A stretch of DNA of 64,000 nucleotides from positions 2,012,913-2,076,912 of the forward strand of contig CAWJHN010000004.1 of the NCBI GenBank assembly GCA_963842725.1, given 5' to 3'. This document shows, one piece after another, positions 1 through 7,378 of the stretch (its first letter is position 1; each line of letters begins with the position of its first letter). Below the pieces are notes generated by a model. The model saw nothing but the letters and a program-made list of their open reading frames with translations, was not told the DNA's origin and did not search any database. A program made the translations under genes and the position numbers. Origin of the DNA: UBA10649 sp963842725 (GTDB taxonomy: Bacteria; Actinomycetota; Actinomycetes; S36-B12).

Positions 1-37
1 GGTCGCCTATGCGGTGGCCCGGCTGGCCGGCGGCTGA
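1..37 (+). CDS. 3' end of an upstream gene (partial)
   Basis: The frame beginning at base 2 reads VAYAVARLAGG and stops at the TGA at 35-37. The residues suit a C-terminal tail, but too little is present to name a family. The stop codon lies inside the first copy of an 11-bp tandem repeat. An upstream gene is inferred from codon character only. Confidence 0.35.
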   Translation, partial: VAYAVARLAGG

Positions 38-74
38 CCGGCGGCTGAGCGGCGGCTGAGCGGCGGCTGAGCGG
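28..74. repeat. 11-bp tandem repeat, four copies
   Basis: The unit CGGCGGCTGAG occurs perfectly at 39-49, 50-60 and 61-71. A 10/11 copy at 28-38 carries the stop codon of the upstream gene, and a three-base remnant follows. Each unit contains TGA; because 11 is not a multiple of three, read-through meets stops in successive frames. It probably arose by slippage. Confidence 0.75.
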
Positions 75-107
75 TCGGACAACGCCGGTCCGTAGCAAGA
101 TGGGGGC

Positions 108-629
108 ATGCCGATGGAACTGTCGACCGACACCCCGCCCGCGCTGGTCCCGTTGAGCTGGTTGTTCGGCGTCTGGGTGGGCGCCGGCGTGGTCGGCTAC
201 CCGACCATGGAGACCGACCTGCGCTTCGGTCAGGAGGTCGAGTTCTCGCACGACGGCCGTCCGTTCCTCTCCTACCGCTCCCGCACCTGGCTGCTCGACG
301 AGGAGGGCAACCAGGTGCGCCCGCTCGCCACCGAGACCGGCTACTGGCGGACGGCGGGTGCGGCTGACGCCGGCGGCACCGCGGTCGAGCTGCTGCTCGC
401 TCACCCGACCGGGTTCGTCGAGATCTATCACGGTGCGGTCGAGGGTCCGCGGGTCACGCTGGCCACCGACGTGGTCGCGCGGACGTCGACCGCCAAGGAG
501 TACACGGCGGCGTCCCGGTTGTACGGGCTGGTCGAGGGCGACCTGCTGTGGACCATGGACATGGCAGCCGTCGGTCATCCGCTGACCTCGCATGCCTCGG
601 GCCGGTTGAAGCGGGTGAACCTGTCCTGA
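108..629 (+). CDS. FABP/nitrobindin-like heme-binding beta-barrel protein
   Basis: A 173-residue cytoplasmic protein of the actinobacterial FABP family (THAP4/nitrobindin-type lipocalin fold). The hallmark GxWxGxG motif is present as GVWVGAG at residues 21-27, and the C-terminal segment near residues 150-165 carries His residues in a GHPLTSHASGRL context, where nitrobindins place their heme ligand. Family members bind ferric heme and can act on nitric oxide or peroxynitrite; that activity here is inference. The length matches the family. It lies 5 bp before the fur gene, so an iron or redox link is plausible. Confidence 0.8.
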   Translation: MPMELSTDTPPALVPLSWLFGVWVGAGVVGYPTMETDLRFGQEVEFSHDGRPFLSYRSRTWLLDEEGNQVRPLATETGYWRTAGAADAGGTAVELLLAHPTGFVEIYHGAVEGPRVTLATDVVARTSTAKEYTAASRLYGLVEGDLLWTMDMAAVGHPLTSHASGRLKRVNLS

Positions 630-634
630 TCACC

Positions 635-1096
635 GTGGCCGACACCACCCCGCGCGGCGTGCGCGGCGCGCGGGGCGCCGAACCCGATCCGCTCGAGGTC
701 GCGCTGCGCGAGCGCGGTCTGCGGGTGACCCCGCAGCGCCGCCTGGTCGCCGACGCCGTCAGCGCACTGGGCCACGCCACCCCTGAGCAGGTGTGCGAGC
801 AGGTGCAGCAGGTCGCCCCGGCGCTCAGCCTCTCCACCGTCTACCGCACCCTGGAGCTGCTCGAGGACCTCGGGGTGGTCTCGCACACCCACCTCACCCA
901 CGGTGCCTCGACGTACCACGCGGTCGGTCGCGACACCCACATCCACCTGGTCTGCCGGCACTGCGGGGGGATCGACGAGGCGGACCTCGCGCTGGCCGCG
1001 ACACTGGCCGCTCAGGTGCGCGAGCGGCACGGCTTCACCACCGACCTGAGCCATCTGTCGCTGCACGGACGATGCGCGGAATGCGGGAACAGATGA
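635..1096 (+). CDS. fur: Fur-family metal-dependent transcriptional regulator
   Basis: A 153-residue repressor with an N-terminal winged helix (RVTPQRRLVADAV at about 30-42, STVYRTLELLEDLGVV at about 67-82) and a C-terminal dimerisation and metal domain. Structural-zinc cysteines are C107, C110, C147 and C150, and the THIHLVCRHCGG segment supplies sensing histidines. GTG at 635 is chosen because it lies just past the upstream stop; a longer frame would overlap the nitrobindin gene. The family senses iron, zinc, or peroxide via metal; which one cannot be told here. It overlaps ygfZ by four bases, so the two are translationally coupled. Confidence 0.9.
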   Translation: MADTTPRGVRGARGAEPDPLEVALRERGLRVTPQRRLVADAVSALGHATPEQVCEQVQQVAPALSLSTVYRTLELLEDLGVVSHTHLTHGASTYHAVGRDTHIHLVCRHCGGIDEADLALAATLAAQVRERHGFTTDLSHLSLHGRCAECGNR

Positions 1097-2184
1097 CCTC
1101 GCCACTCCTCACCCGGCCGGGCGCCGTCGCGCTGCCTCCCGGGGCGGTGGACGCCTCCGGCTCCGCCGACCCGGACTCCGCGGTCGCCTGGCACTACGGC
1201 GACCCGATGCGTGAGCAGCGGGCGCTGGCCGACGGCGCCGCGGTCACCGACCTGTCCCACCGGGGGATGGTCGTGGTCACCGGCCCCGACCGGCTGGCCT
1301 GGCTGCATTCGCTGACCACCCAGCACCTCACCGATCTGGCGCCCGGGGTGGCGGTGGAGACGCTGATCCTCAGCCCGCACGGGCACGTCGAGCACTCCCT
1401 GCACCTGGTGGACGACGGCGAGCGCAGCTGGCTCTCGGTCGAACCGGGCTCGGCGCAGCCGGTGTGGGAGTGGTTGCGCAGCATGCGGTTCCGCAAGAAG
1501 GTCGACGTCGCCGACGTCAGTGCCGACTGGGCGGCGATCGGCGTGGTGGTCGGGCCGGATGGCGCCGCCCCGGCGGAGCTGCCGGCCGGGCTGAGGGTTC
1601 CCGAGGCGATGCCCGGCGCGGCCCCCGGGTGGCAGGATCCGTGGCCGACCCCCGGCCCGGACACCGGGGTGTACACCGCGGGCGAGCCGGCCGACCACCC
1701 GGGAACGGCCCGGCCGTGGCGTGAGCTGTGGCTGCCGCGGGCGGACCTGGCGCAGGCCGTGGCCGAGGTGGGCCTGGCCGGGTCGTGGGCCGCGGAGGCC
1801 CTGCGGGTGGCGGCCTGGCGTCCACGCGAGGGCCGGGAGAACGACCACCGCACCCTGCCGCACGAGGCGGACTGGCTGCGCTCCGCGTTGCACCTGACCA
1901 AAGGCTGCTACCGCGGCCAGGAGACCGTGGCCCGGGTCTACCACCTGGGCAAGCCGCCGCGGCGGCTGGTGATGCTGCACCTGGACGGGTCCGAGGACGT
2001 GCTGCCCGGCGCCGGCACCGCCGTGGCGACGGCCGAGCGCGAGGTCGGGCACGTGACCACCTCGGCGCGCCACTACGAGCTGGGTCCGATCGCGCTGGCC
2101 CTGGTCAAGCGGAACACCCCGGTGGACGCCGTGCTGACGGTCGGGGGCGTCCCCGCGAGCCAGGAAGTGATCTGCGTCCCATAG
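1093..2184 (+). CDS. ygfZ: Folate-binding protein YgfZ (GcvT-like, Fe-S cluster maintenance)
   Basis: A 363-residue GcvT-fold protein. The YgfZ signature KGCYRGQE is followed by TVARVYHLGKPPRRL, and the N-terminal segment has the typical LSHRGMVVVTGPDRLAWLHSL pattern in two parts. YgfZ proteins bind tetrahydrofolate and support repair or assembly of certain Fe-S enzymes; the signature cysteine is functionally important. The ATG at 1093 overlaps the Fur stop as ATGA. Coupling to Fur fits iron or oxidative-stress control. A true aminomethyltransferase is less likely because of the signature. Confidence 0.88.
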   Translation: MTSPLLTRPGAVALPPGAVDASGSADPDSAVAWHYGDPMREQRALADGAAVTDLSHRGMVVVTGPDRLAWLHSLTTQHLTDLAPGVAVETLILSPHGHVEHSLHLVDDGERSWLSVEPGSAQPVWEWLRSMRFRKKVDVADVSADWAAIGVVVGPDGAAPAELPAGLRVPEAMPGAAPGWQDPWPTPGPDTGVYTAGEPADHPGTARPWRELWLPRADLAQAVAEVGLAGSWAAEALRVAAWRPREGRENDHRTLPHEADWLRSALHLTKGCYRGQETVARVYHLGKPPRRLVMLHLDGSEDVLPGAGTAVATAEREVGHVTTSARHYELGPIALALVKRNTPVDAVLTVGGVPASQEVICVP

Positions 2185-2238
2185 CGCCCGCCGGAGCAGG
2201 CTCGGGGAATACCTGGGCTCAGTCGGGGTTGGTAGGTG

Positions 2239-2252
2239 ATTGAACAGTCAAT
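2239..2252. promoter_or_regulatory. Inverted repeat ATTGA-N4-TCAAT upstream of the FMN reductase
   Basis: A five-base inverted repeat with a four-base spacer lies in an unusually AT-rich patch 20 bp before the FMN reductase start. Such reductases are often controlled by MarR or HxlR repressors, so an operator is possible. No regulator gene is adjacent. Confidence 0.35.
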
Positions 2253-2271
2253 TACTTACTGGAGGAATGGC

Positions 2272-2823
2272 ATGTCCCGCATCGGCGTCATCATCGGCAG
2301 CAGCCGCCCCGCTCGCGTCAGCCTCACCGTGTCCTCCCGGGTGGCGCAGGCCCTCGACGGTGCGTTCGAGGTCGACATGATCGATCTGGCCGAGGTCGGC
2401 CTGCCGTTCTTCGACGAGCCGGAGTCGCCGATGGGCGGGTCCGCGCCGGTCAACGCCCACACCCGGGTCTGGGCGGAGCGGGTCGCCGGACTCGACGGCT
2501 TCGTCATCGTGACCCCCGAGTACAACGCCGGGTACCCGGCCATCCTGAAGAACGCCCTCGACTTCCTGGCCGCCGAGTGGGCCGGCAAGCCGGTCGCCGT
2601 GGTCGCGTACGGGTGGTACGGCGGGGCCCGCGCGGCGTCCGCCCTGAGCCCGGTTCTGGCCAATCTGAAGCTGGAGGAGGTCGACGGGGTGCGGCTGCAG
2701 TTCGGTCAGCACCTGGTGGACGGCGCCTGGTCGGACGACCCGGCCGTTCGCGCCGCCGTCGACGCCGAGCTCGCCGCACTCGTCTCGCGCGTGCAGAGCT
2801 CGCTCTTCGAGCGCGTCGCCTGA
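2272..2823 (+). CDS. NADPH-dependent FMN reductase (flavodoxin-like quinone reductase)
   Basis: A 183-residue flavodoxin-like protein. It starts RIGVIIGSSRPARVS, the phosphate-binding loop of the FMN_red family, and continues with VIVTPEYNAGYPAILKNALD, the flavin-contacting PEYN motif. It probably reduces FMN, quinones or azo compounds with NADPH in the cytoplasm. ATG at 2272 is preferred over an upstream GTG in the same frame because a strong GGAGG lies six bases before it. It stands alone between ygfZ and the BKACE gene, behind a possible operator. Confidence 0.88.
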   Translation: MSRIGVIIGSSRPARVSLTVSSRVAQALDGAFEVDMIDLAEVGLPFFDEPESPMGGSAPVNAHTRVWAERVAGLDGFVIVTPEYNAGYPAILKNALDFLAAEWAGKPVAVVAYGWYGGARAASALSPVLANLKLEEVDGVRLQFGQHLVDGAWSDDPAVRAAVDAELAALVSRVQSSLFERVA

Positions 2824-2880
2824 CCCGTGTCGGAGCCGGTGGGTATGGCTGCGGCCGGTCCGGGGTCGTAGCCTCGGGGC

Positions 2881-3705
2881 GTGACCTCGACGCTGATCAC
2901 CGTGGCCCCCACCGGTGCCGAGACGGCCAAGGCCGACGCCCCGGGCCTGCCCGTCACCCTGGAGGAGCTGGTCGCCACCGCGCGCGCCTGCGAGGCGGCG
3001 GGAGCGAGCCTGATCCACGTGCACATCCGGGACGACACGGGTCGGCCCACCCTCGACCTGGCGCGGTTGAAGGACACGGTGGCGGCGCTGCGCGAGACCA
3101 CGTCGCTCGTCGTTCAGCTCTCGACCGGCGGGAGTGTGCACGACCCGCTCGGTGCTCGCCTGGGGGTGCTCGACGCCGCGCCCGACTCGTGCTCGCTGAC
3201 CTGCGGCACGGTGAACTTCGGGGACGAGGTGTTCCTCAACCCGTGGCCGTTCATGGTGGATCTCTACCAGGCCGCTCAGGACGCGCAGGTGGTGCCCGAG
3301 TTCGAGCTGTTCGACCTCGGGCAGGTGCACGCGCTGCGCCGACTCATCGACACCTGCGGGTTGCCCTACGGCGGGAAGGTGCACTGCGACGTGGTGATGG
3401 GGGTGCCGGGAGCCGTTCCGGGCAGCACCGTCGCGCTCGCAGCCATGGTGGCGGCGATGCCCGCCGAGGTGACCTCCTGGTCGGCGACCGGGATCGGGCG
3501 CGCGCACCTGCCGGTGATGGCGGCGGCGCTGTCGATGGACGGGCACGTCCGGGTCGGCATGGAGGACACGCTCACCTTCGCGCGGGGTCGGGCCGTCGCC
3601 TCGAATGCCGAGCTGGTGGCCCGGGCCGCCGAGCTGGCCACCCTGCTGCAACGCCCTCCGATGAGCCCGGACGACGCCCGCGCCCTGCTCGCCGTCCGCC
3701 CCTGA
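2881..3705 (+). CDS. BKACE-family beta-keto acid cleavage enzyme (DUF849)
   Basis: A 274-residue TIM-barrel protein of the family of 3-keto-5-aminohexanoate cleavage enzyme. Metal-binding HVHIRD follows GASLI at about residue 40, and QLSTGG, LTCGTVNFG and GKVHCDVVMGVPG mark later strands. The family condenses a beta-keto acid with acetyl-CoA, giving acetoacetate and a new CoA ester; the substrate here is unknown and the neighbours give no clue. The GTG start follows a TAGCCT hexamer (2869-2874) by six bases with no ribosome-binding site, suggesting a leaderless mRNA. Confidence 0.82.
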   Translation: MTSTLITVAPTGAETAKADAPGLPVTLEELVATARACEAAGASLIHVHIRDDTGRPTLDLARLKDTVAALRETTSLVVQLSTGGSVHDPLGARLGVLDAAPDSCSLTCGTVNFGDEVFLNPWPFMVDLYQAAQDAQVVPEFELFDLGQVHALRRLIDTCGLPYGGKVHCDVVMGVPGAVPGSTVALAAMVAAMPAEVTSWSATGIGRAHLPVMAAALSMDGHVRVGMEDTLTFARGRAVASNAELVARAAELATLLQRPPMSPDDARALLAVRP

Positions 3706-3717
3706 GCCGCACCCCTC

Positions 3718-3774
3718 CCCCGTGATCATGCAATCCGGGTACGCGGCGCGTACCCGGATTGCATGATCACGGGG
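3718..3774. repeat. Perfect 24-bp intergenic palindrome
   Basis: Bases 3721-3744 and 3748-3771 are perfect reverse complements with a three-base GGC loop, and three more C/G pairs flank the stem. It lies between the BKACE stop and the XRE regulator on the same strand. No T-run follows. A terminator is possible, but the length and perfection exceed what termination needs, and the sequence differs from the palindrome family at 34.8 and 52.2 kb. Confidence 0.85.
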
Positions 3775-3814
3775 AGGAGTGCGTGAGGGGACTCACGCCG
3801 TCTCGATTTGCGAG

Positions 3815-3853
3815 TGCTAGCCAGAGCAAGCAGTATGGATGTCGTGGCTAGCA
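3815..3853. promoter_or_regulatory. Probable autoregulatory operator pair around the XRE start codon
   Basis: TGCTAGCC at 3815-3822 and GGCTAGCA at 3846-3853 form an 8-bp inverted repeat whose centres are 31 bp apart, about three helical turns. One half lies before the start codon at 3835 and the other just inside the gene. Such straddling sites are typical of self-repressing helix-turn-helix proteins; binding here is inferred. Confidence 0.5.
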
Positions 3854-4401
3854 TTTCTGAGAAGGTCGGCGACCTGGGCGACTACCTGCGCGAACAGCGC
3901 GAGGGTGCCCGGCTGTCGGTGCGTCAGCTGGCCACCCTGGCCGGTGTCAGCAATCCCTATCTGAGCCAGGTGGAACGCGGGCTGCGCAAGCCCTCCGCCG
4001 AAGTGCTGCAGCAGATCGCCAAGGGCCTGCGGATCTCCGCGGAGGTGCTCTACATCCGGGCGGGCATCCTCGACTCCGAGGGCAGGCCCGATGTCGAGGC
4101 CGCCATCGCTGCCGATGTGTTGCTCACCGACCGGCAACGGCGGGCGCTGCTCGACATCTATGCCTCGTTCCGCGCCGAGAACCAGCGCGCCGAGTCCGTG
4201 GCGGACGCGCCCGAGCAGGGCGCCGATCCCGTTCCCGAGCCGGCGCCGGCGGAGGTCACCGTTCCGGCGACCCAGTCTGCCGCCGCTCCCGCGAAGGCGC
4301 CTCGGGCCCGGAAAGCCGTTGCCGCCACGGCGAAGACTGCCGCCCCGGCGGCGAAACGAACTCGCACCCGAACCCCACGAACCCAGGGCACTGACGCCTA
4401 G
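3835..4401 (+). CDS. XRE-family helix-turn-helix regulator (Rv0474-like)
   Basis: A 188-residue protein with one Cro/C1-type helix-turn-helix at about residues 15-70 (LREQREGARLSVRQLATLAG, then NPYLSQVERGLRKPS). A low-complexity C-terminal tail from about residue 125 is rich in Ala, Pro, Lys and Arg and may bind DNA non-specifically. The order XRE-HbhA-DUF2516 matches Rv0474-Rv0475-Rv0476 of mycobacteria, so it probably controls the next gene and itself. ATG 3835 is favoured because it puts conserved sequence near the start and sits between two operator halves. Confidence 0.85.
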   Translation: MDVVASISEKVGDLGDYLREQREGARLSVRQLATLAGVSNPYLSQVERGLRKPSAEVLQQIAKGLRISAEVLYIRAGILDSEGRPDVEAAIAADVLLTDRQRRALLDIYASFRAENQRAESVADAPEQGADPVPEPAPAEVTVPATQSAAAPAKAPRARKAVAATAKTAAPAAKRTRTRTPRTQGTDA

Positions 4402-4432
4402 GCCCTACCCGTCCCATCCAAGGAGAGACACC

Positions 4433-5146
4433 ATGTCCGTCGTCACCGATATCCGTAAGACCGTCTCCGAGGCCACCCCCGTGATGGCCGTCGTCGGCGC
4501 CACCGACCTCGCCGTCAAGCGCGTCCGCCAGGCCGCCCACGACGCCGGCCACCTGCAGGACGAACTGGAGACCCGGGTCACCAAGATCCAGATCGAGGTC
4601 GAGAAGGCCGTCGGCTCGCTCGACCCGGCCTACCTGCAGAAGTTCCTGAGCAAGACCTTCGACCCCAAGAACCTGCAGGCGAACGCCCAGCAGGTGCCGG
4701 CGCTGGCCATTGCGCGGGCGCTCGAGGTAGCCGGCAAGGTCGAGACCGGGTACGAGAGCCTTGCCGAGCGGGGCAAGATGCTCGTGCTCAAGGTGGAGGA
4801 GTCCAAGGCCACCCAGGACCTGGTGCGCCAGGGCAAGGCCACGCTGAGCCGGAGCAAGGCCGCCATGACTACCGCCCAGAAGGCCGTCGAGCAGACCGCC
4901 GAGGACGCCATGGCCACCCTGAACATCGGCCGCAAGGACGTCAAGGACGTCGCCGGCGAGGTCGAGCAGGCTGTGACCACCGGCACCAAGGGCACCCGGG
5001 CCGCGATCAAGCGCACCGCGACCACCGCCCGCACCCGGTCGACCGCCACCAAGACCGCAGCCAAGTCCGCCGCGACCAGCGCACGCAAGAGTGCTGCCGC
5101 GACGGCCGCCGCGGCCAAGGACGCGGCCGAGAAGGTCGGCGACTGA
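4433..5146 (+). CDS. hbhA: Heparin-binding hemagglutinin (HbhA)-like protein
   Basis: A 237-residue protein related to mycobacterial HbhA. The N-terminal two thirds is a charged helical, coiled-coil-prone region, and the last 60 or so residues are a Lys/Ala repeat region (TAAKSAATSARKSAAATAAA), like the heparin-binding tail of HbhA. In mycobacteria it is a surface adhesin also linked to lipid inclusions; in a free-living actinomycete the role may be envelope or nucleoid related. AAGGAGAG precedes the ATG by six to seven bases. A GC-rich hairpin follows it. Confidence 0.8.
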   Translation: MSVVTDIRKTVSEATPVMAVVGATDLAVKRVRQAAHDAGHLQDELETRVTKIQIEVEKAVGSLDPAYLQKFLSKTFDPKNLQANAQQVPALAIARALEVAGKVETGYESLAERGKMLVLKVEESKATQDLVRQGKATLSRSKAAMTTAQKAVEQTAEDAMATLNIGRKDVKDVAGEVEQAVTTGTKGTRAAIKRTATTARTRSTATKTAAKSAATSARKSAAATAAAAKDAAEKVGD

Positions 5147-5169
5147 CCTGTCCTGACCGGCTGATCCGA

Positions 5170-5204
5170 CCTGCGACCCGTCACCCCTGGTGGCGGGTCG
5201 CAGG
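5170..5204 (+). terminator. Hairpin between hbhA and the DUF2516 gene
   Basis: CCTGCGACCCG at 5170-5180 pairs perfectly with 5194-5204, giving an 11-bp stem with a 13-base loop and no T-run. It sits 23 bp after the hbhA stop and ahead of a separate -10-like box for the next gene, so a terminator or attenuator is likely. Confidence 0.6.
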
Positions 5205-5236
5205 CGTCTGCCCACAATCTTTCGTAGGCTGATGCG

Positions 5237-5572
5237 ATGAGCGTCGGCATCCTGCAGTACTACGTGATCATTGCGCTGGCTGTGGCCGCCTTCGCCATGG
5301 AGATCTACGCCCTGGTGGACTGCACCCGGGTGCGTGCCGACGCCTTCGTGGCCGCCGGCAAGCTGACCAAGCAGAAGTGGGTCGCGATCCTGGCGGTGGC
5401 TGCCGCGTTCGGCTTCATCGCGCTGCCGATCGGCGGGGGCGGTCGGCTGAACTCGCTCGGCTTTCTCAGCCTGATCGCCGTGGTCGCCTCGGCCGTCTAC
5501 CTGGTCGACGTGAAGCCCGCCGTCCGCCAGATCCGCGGCGGCGGCGCCTCCGGCCCCTACGGCCCCTGGTAA
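5237..5572 (+). CDS. DUF2516 membrane protein
   Basis: A 111-residue protein with three predicted transmembrane segments (about residues 5-27, 48-66 and 72-92), matching the DUF2516 family and mycobacterial Rv0476 in length and position. Function is unknown. The tail is GGGASGPYGPW. TAGGCT at 5225-5230 ends six bases before the ATG and there is no ribosome-binding site, so the transcript is probably leaderless and separate from hbhA. Confidence 0.8.
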   Translation: MSVGILQYYVIIALAVAAFAMEIYALVDCTRVRADAFVAAGKLTKQKWVAILAVAAAFGFIALPIGGGGRLNSLGFLSLIAVVASAVYLVDVKPAVRQIRGGGASGPYGPW

Positions 5573-5621
5573 CCCCCCCTCCCTTCCTCCCTCCTGCCCC
5601 TCCGCGCGCGGACTGAGCCGG

Positions 5622-5678
5622 CGAGTGGTCAATTTCGCCCCGATTCTGGGTGGGAAACGGGGCAAAATTGACCACTCG
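5622..5678. repeat. 21-bp intergenic palindrome
   Basis: 5622-5642 and 5658-5678 are reverse complements at 20 of 21 positions, the exception being a G-T wobble, with a 15-base loop. It begins 50 bp after the DUF2516 stop and 126 bp before rsiG. No T-run follows. It may terminate transcription or be a mobile hairpin; its sequence differs from the other palindromes in the window. Confidence 0.8.
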
Positions 5679-5803
5679 TGCGGATGTGCGGGGTGAGGGC
5701 CGGGGGATGCGTGGCCGTGGGTAGTCGTGTCGACACAGTCCGGCATCACTCGCGGTAGGCTCGGGGCGCTGCAGGGGGATCACAGACTTCGAGGAGCGCG
5801 AAC

Positions 5804-6373
5804 ATGACCGAGTACGTGGTGGGCGGACGCCGCCGGATCGACCGCGTGCTGGCCCCGGAGTACCTCGACGGCCTCGACGGCCTGGGCATGGAGGAGCTGC
5901 GCTCCCGCAAGGCCGAGGCCGAGCAGGAGGAGACCGACCTCTCCTACGCCCGCCGACTGCTGCAGGGCCGCCTCGACATCCTGCGCGCCGAGCGTGAGGC
6001 CCGGCAGAACGGCGAGCCGGGCTTCGGCCAGAGCGCCGGCCAGGCCACGGATGCCGAACTGGCCGAGCGCCTCTCGAAGATCCTCACCGACTCGCCCCGG
6101 CGCAGCCACGGCCTGGGCCGGCACCTGTCCCGGCAGCGGCCGAGCCGGGTGGGGGAGAACCGGCGCGAGGCCGAGCGGGCGGTGGCCGACATCGGCGGCT
6201 CCGACCTGGCCCACCTCAGCGACCCCGAACTGACCGGGGCGCTCGATCACCTCGAGGACGTCGAGCGCCGGCTCAGCCGCTCCCGGCGCCAGGTGCAGGT
6301 GGTGGCGGACACGCTCACCGCCGAGATCGCCCGCCGTTACCAGTCCGGCCAGGTCCCGATCAGCCTGCCCTGA
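5804..6373 (+). CDS. rsiG: RsiG-like c-di-GMP-binding anti-sigma factor
   Basis: A 189-residue, mostly helical protein with two perfect copies of E(X)3S(X)2R(X)3Q(X)3D, the c-di-GMP signature of Streptomyces RsiG: E43-S47-R50-Q54-D58 and E154-S158-R161-Q165-D169. The long antiparallel helices carrying these motifs clamp a c-di-GMP dimer and sequester the sigma factor WhiG. The linker (about 65-125) is charged and probably flexible. WhiG itself is not in the window. Older annotations call this family aerial mycelium formation protein. GAGGAGCG before the ATG supports the start. A GGDEF-EAL protein at 42-44 kb could set the signal level. Confidence 0.85.
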   Translation: MTEYVVGGRRRIDRVLAPEYLDGLDGLGMEELRSRKAEAEQEETDLSYARRLLQGRLDILRAEREARQNGEPGFGQSAGQATDAELAERLSKILTDSPRRSHGLGRHLSRQRPSRVGENRREAERAVADIGGSDLAHLSDPELTGALDHLEDVERRLSRSRRQVQVVADTLTAEIARRYQSGQVPISLP

Positions 6374-6413
6374 CCCTGACCCTGACCCGGCGGCGGGGCT
6401 CTACGCTGCCCCG

Positions 6414-7358
6414 ATGAGCCACGCGGAGATCGCCCACGTCGTCCGGTCCTCCTTCGTCGAGGGCGCGCACCACGGCACCGTCGTGGCCCTGGACGCCTCC
6501 GGAGCCACCGTGGTGCAGGCGGGCGAACCGGCCGCGCCGATCTTCCCCCGGTCGGCGAACAAGCCGCTGCAGGTGGTCGCCATGCTGCGCGCCGGGCTCG
6601 AGCTGGAGCCGCATCTGCTCGCCCTGTCCACCGCCAGCCACGCCGGCGAGGGCTACCACCGGGACGGCGTCCGCCGGCTGCTCGCCGTCGCCGGGCTCGG
6701 CGTGGAGGCGCTGCAGACCCCGCCCGACCTGCCCAGCGGCGAGGAGGAGGCCGACGCGTGGCGCCGGGCCGGCCGCGCGCCGTCCGCCGTGGCGCACAAC
6801 TGCTCGGGCAAGCACGCGGCGATGCTGGTCACCTGCGTGCTCAACGGGTGGCCGACCGCGACCTACCGCGCCCCGGATCACCCGTTGCAGCAGGCGATCC
6901 GGGAGACCGTCACCGACCTGTGCGGTGAGCCGATCGCGGCGACCGGGGTCGACGGGTGCGGCGCCCCCGTGTTGGCGATCTCCGCGATCGGGCTGGCCCG
7001 GTCCTTCGCCAAGCTCGCCACCGCGGCTCCTGGGACACCGGAACACCGTGTCGCACAAGCGATCCGTACCCACCCGGAATGGGTGGGCGGAACCGGGTTC
7101 GACCTCACCCGACTGGTCCACGGACTCCCCGACGTGGTCGCCAAGGACGGTGCCGAGGGGGTGTTCGCCGCGGCCCTCCCCGACGGCCGGGCTTGCGTGG
7201 TGAAGATCGCGGACGGCGCGGACCGGGCCCGCGCGGTCGTGCTCGCCGCCCTGTTGCGCCGCCTGGGCGTGGAGGCACCGGTGCTGGACGAGCTGTCCGA
7301 CCAGCCGGTGCGTGGCGGGGGAACGTCGGTCGGCCGGATCGAGGCCGTGGGGTTCTAG
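6414..7358 (+). CDS. Asparaginase II-family protein
   Basis: A 314-residue protein of the asparaginase_II family (Rhizobium-type), a serine beta-lactamase-like fold distinct from bacterial type I/II asparaginases. Conserved stretches visible are FPRSANKPLQ, LALSTASHAGEGYH, NCSGKHAAML and GVDGCGAPV. It would deamidate asparagine to aspartate in the cytoplasm; substrate preference is inferred from the family. TACGCT at 6402-6407 ends six bases before the ATG without a ribosome-binding site. It precedes dtd by 20 bp, but dtd has its own promoter-like box. Confidence 0.85.
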   Translation: MSHAEIAHVVRSSFVEGAHHGTVVALDASGATVVQAGEPAAPIFPRSANKPLQVVAMLRAGLELEPHLLALSTASHAGEGYHRDGVRRLLAVAGLGVEALQTPPDLPSGEEEADAWRRAGRAPSAVAHNCSGKHAAMLVTCVLNGWPTATYRAPDHPLQQAIRETVTDLCGEPIAATGVDGCGAPVLAISAIGLARSFAKLATAAPGTPEHRVAQAIRTHPEWVGGTGFDLTRLVHGLPDVVAKDGAEGVFAAALPDGRACVVKIADGADRARAVVLAALLRRLGVEAPVLDELSDQPVRGGGTSVGRIEAVGF

Positions 7359-7378
7359 GGGCGGCATAGGGTTGGCCC

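Noticed and set aside
28..74. CRISPR or CRISPR-like array (also the 12-bp repeats at 15387-15422)
   Set aside because: Units are 11-12 bp with no spacers, and no cas gene is present.
3718..3774. Palindromes as insertion-sequence ends
   Set aside because: No transposase lies between or near any of the palindromes and no target-site duplications were recognised; a non-autonomous element remains possible and is listed as a finding.
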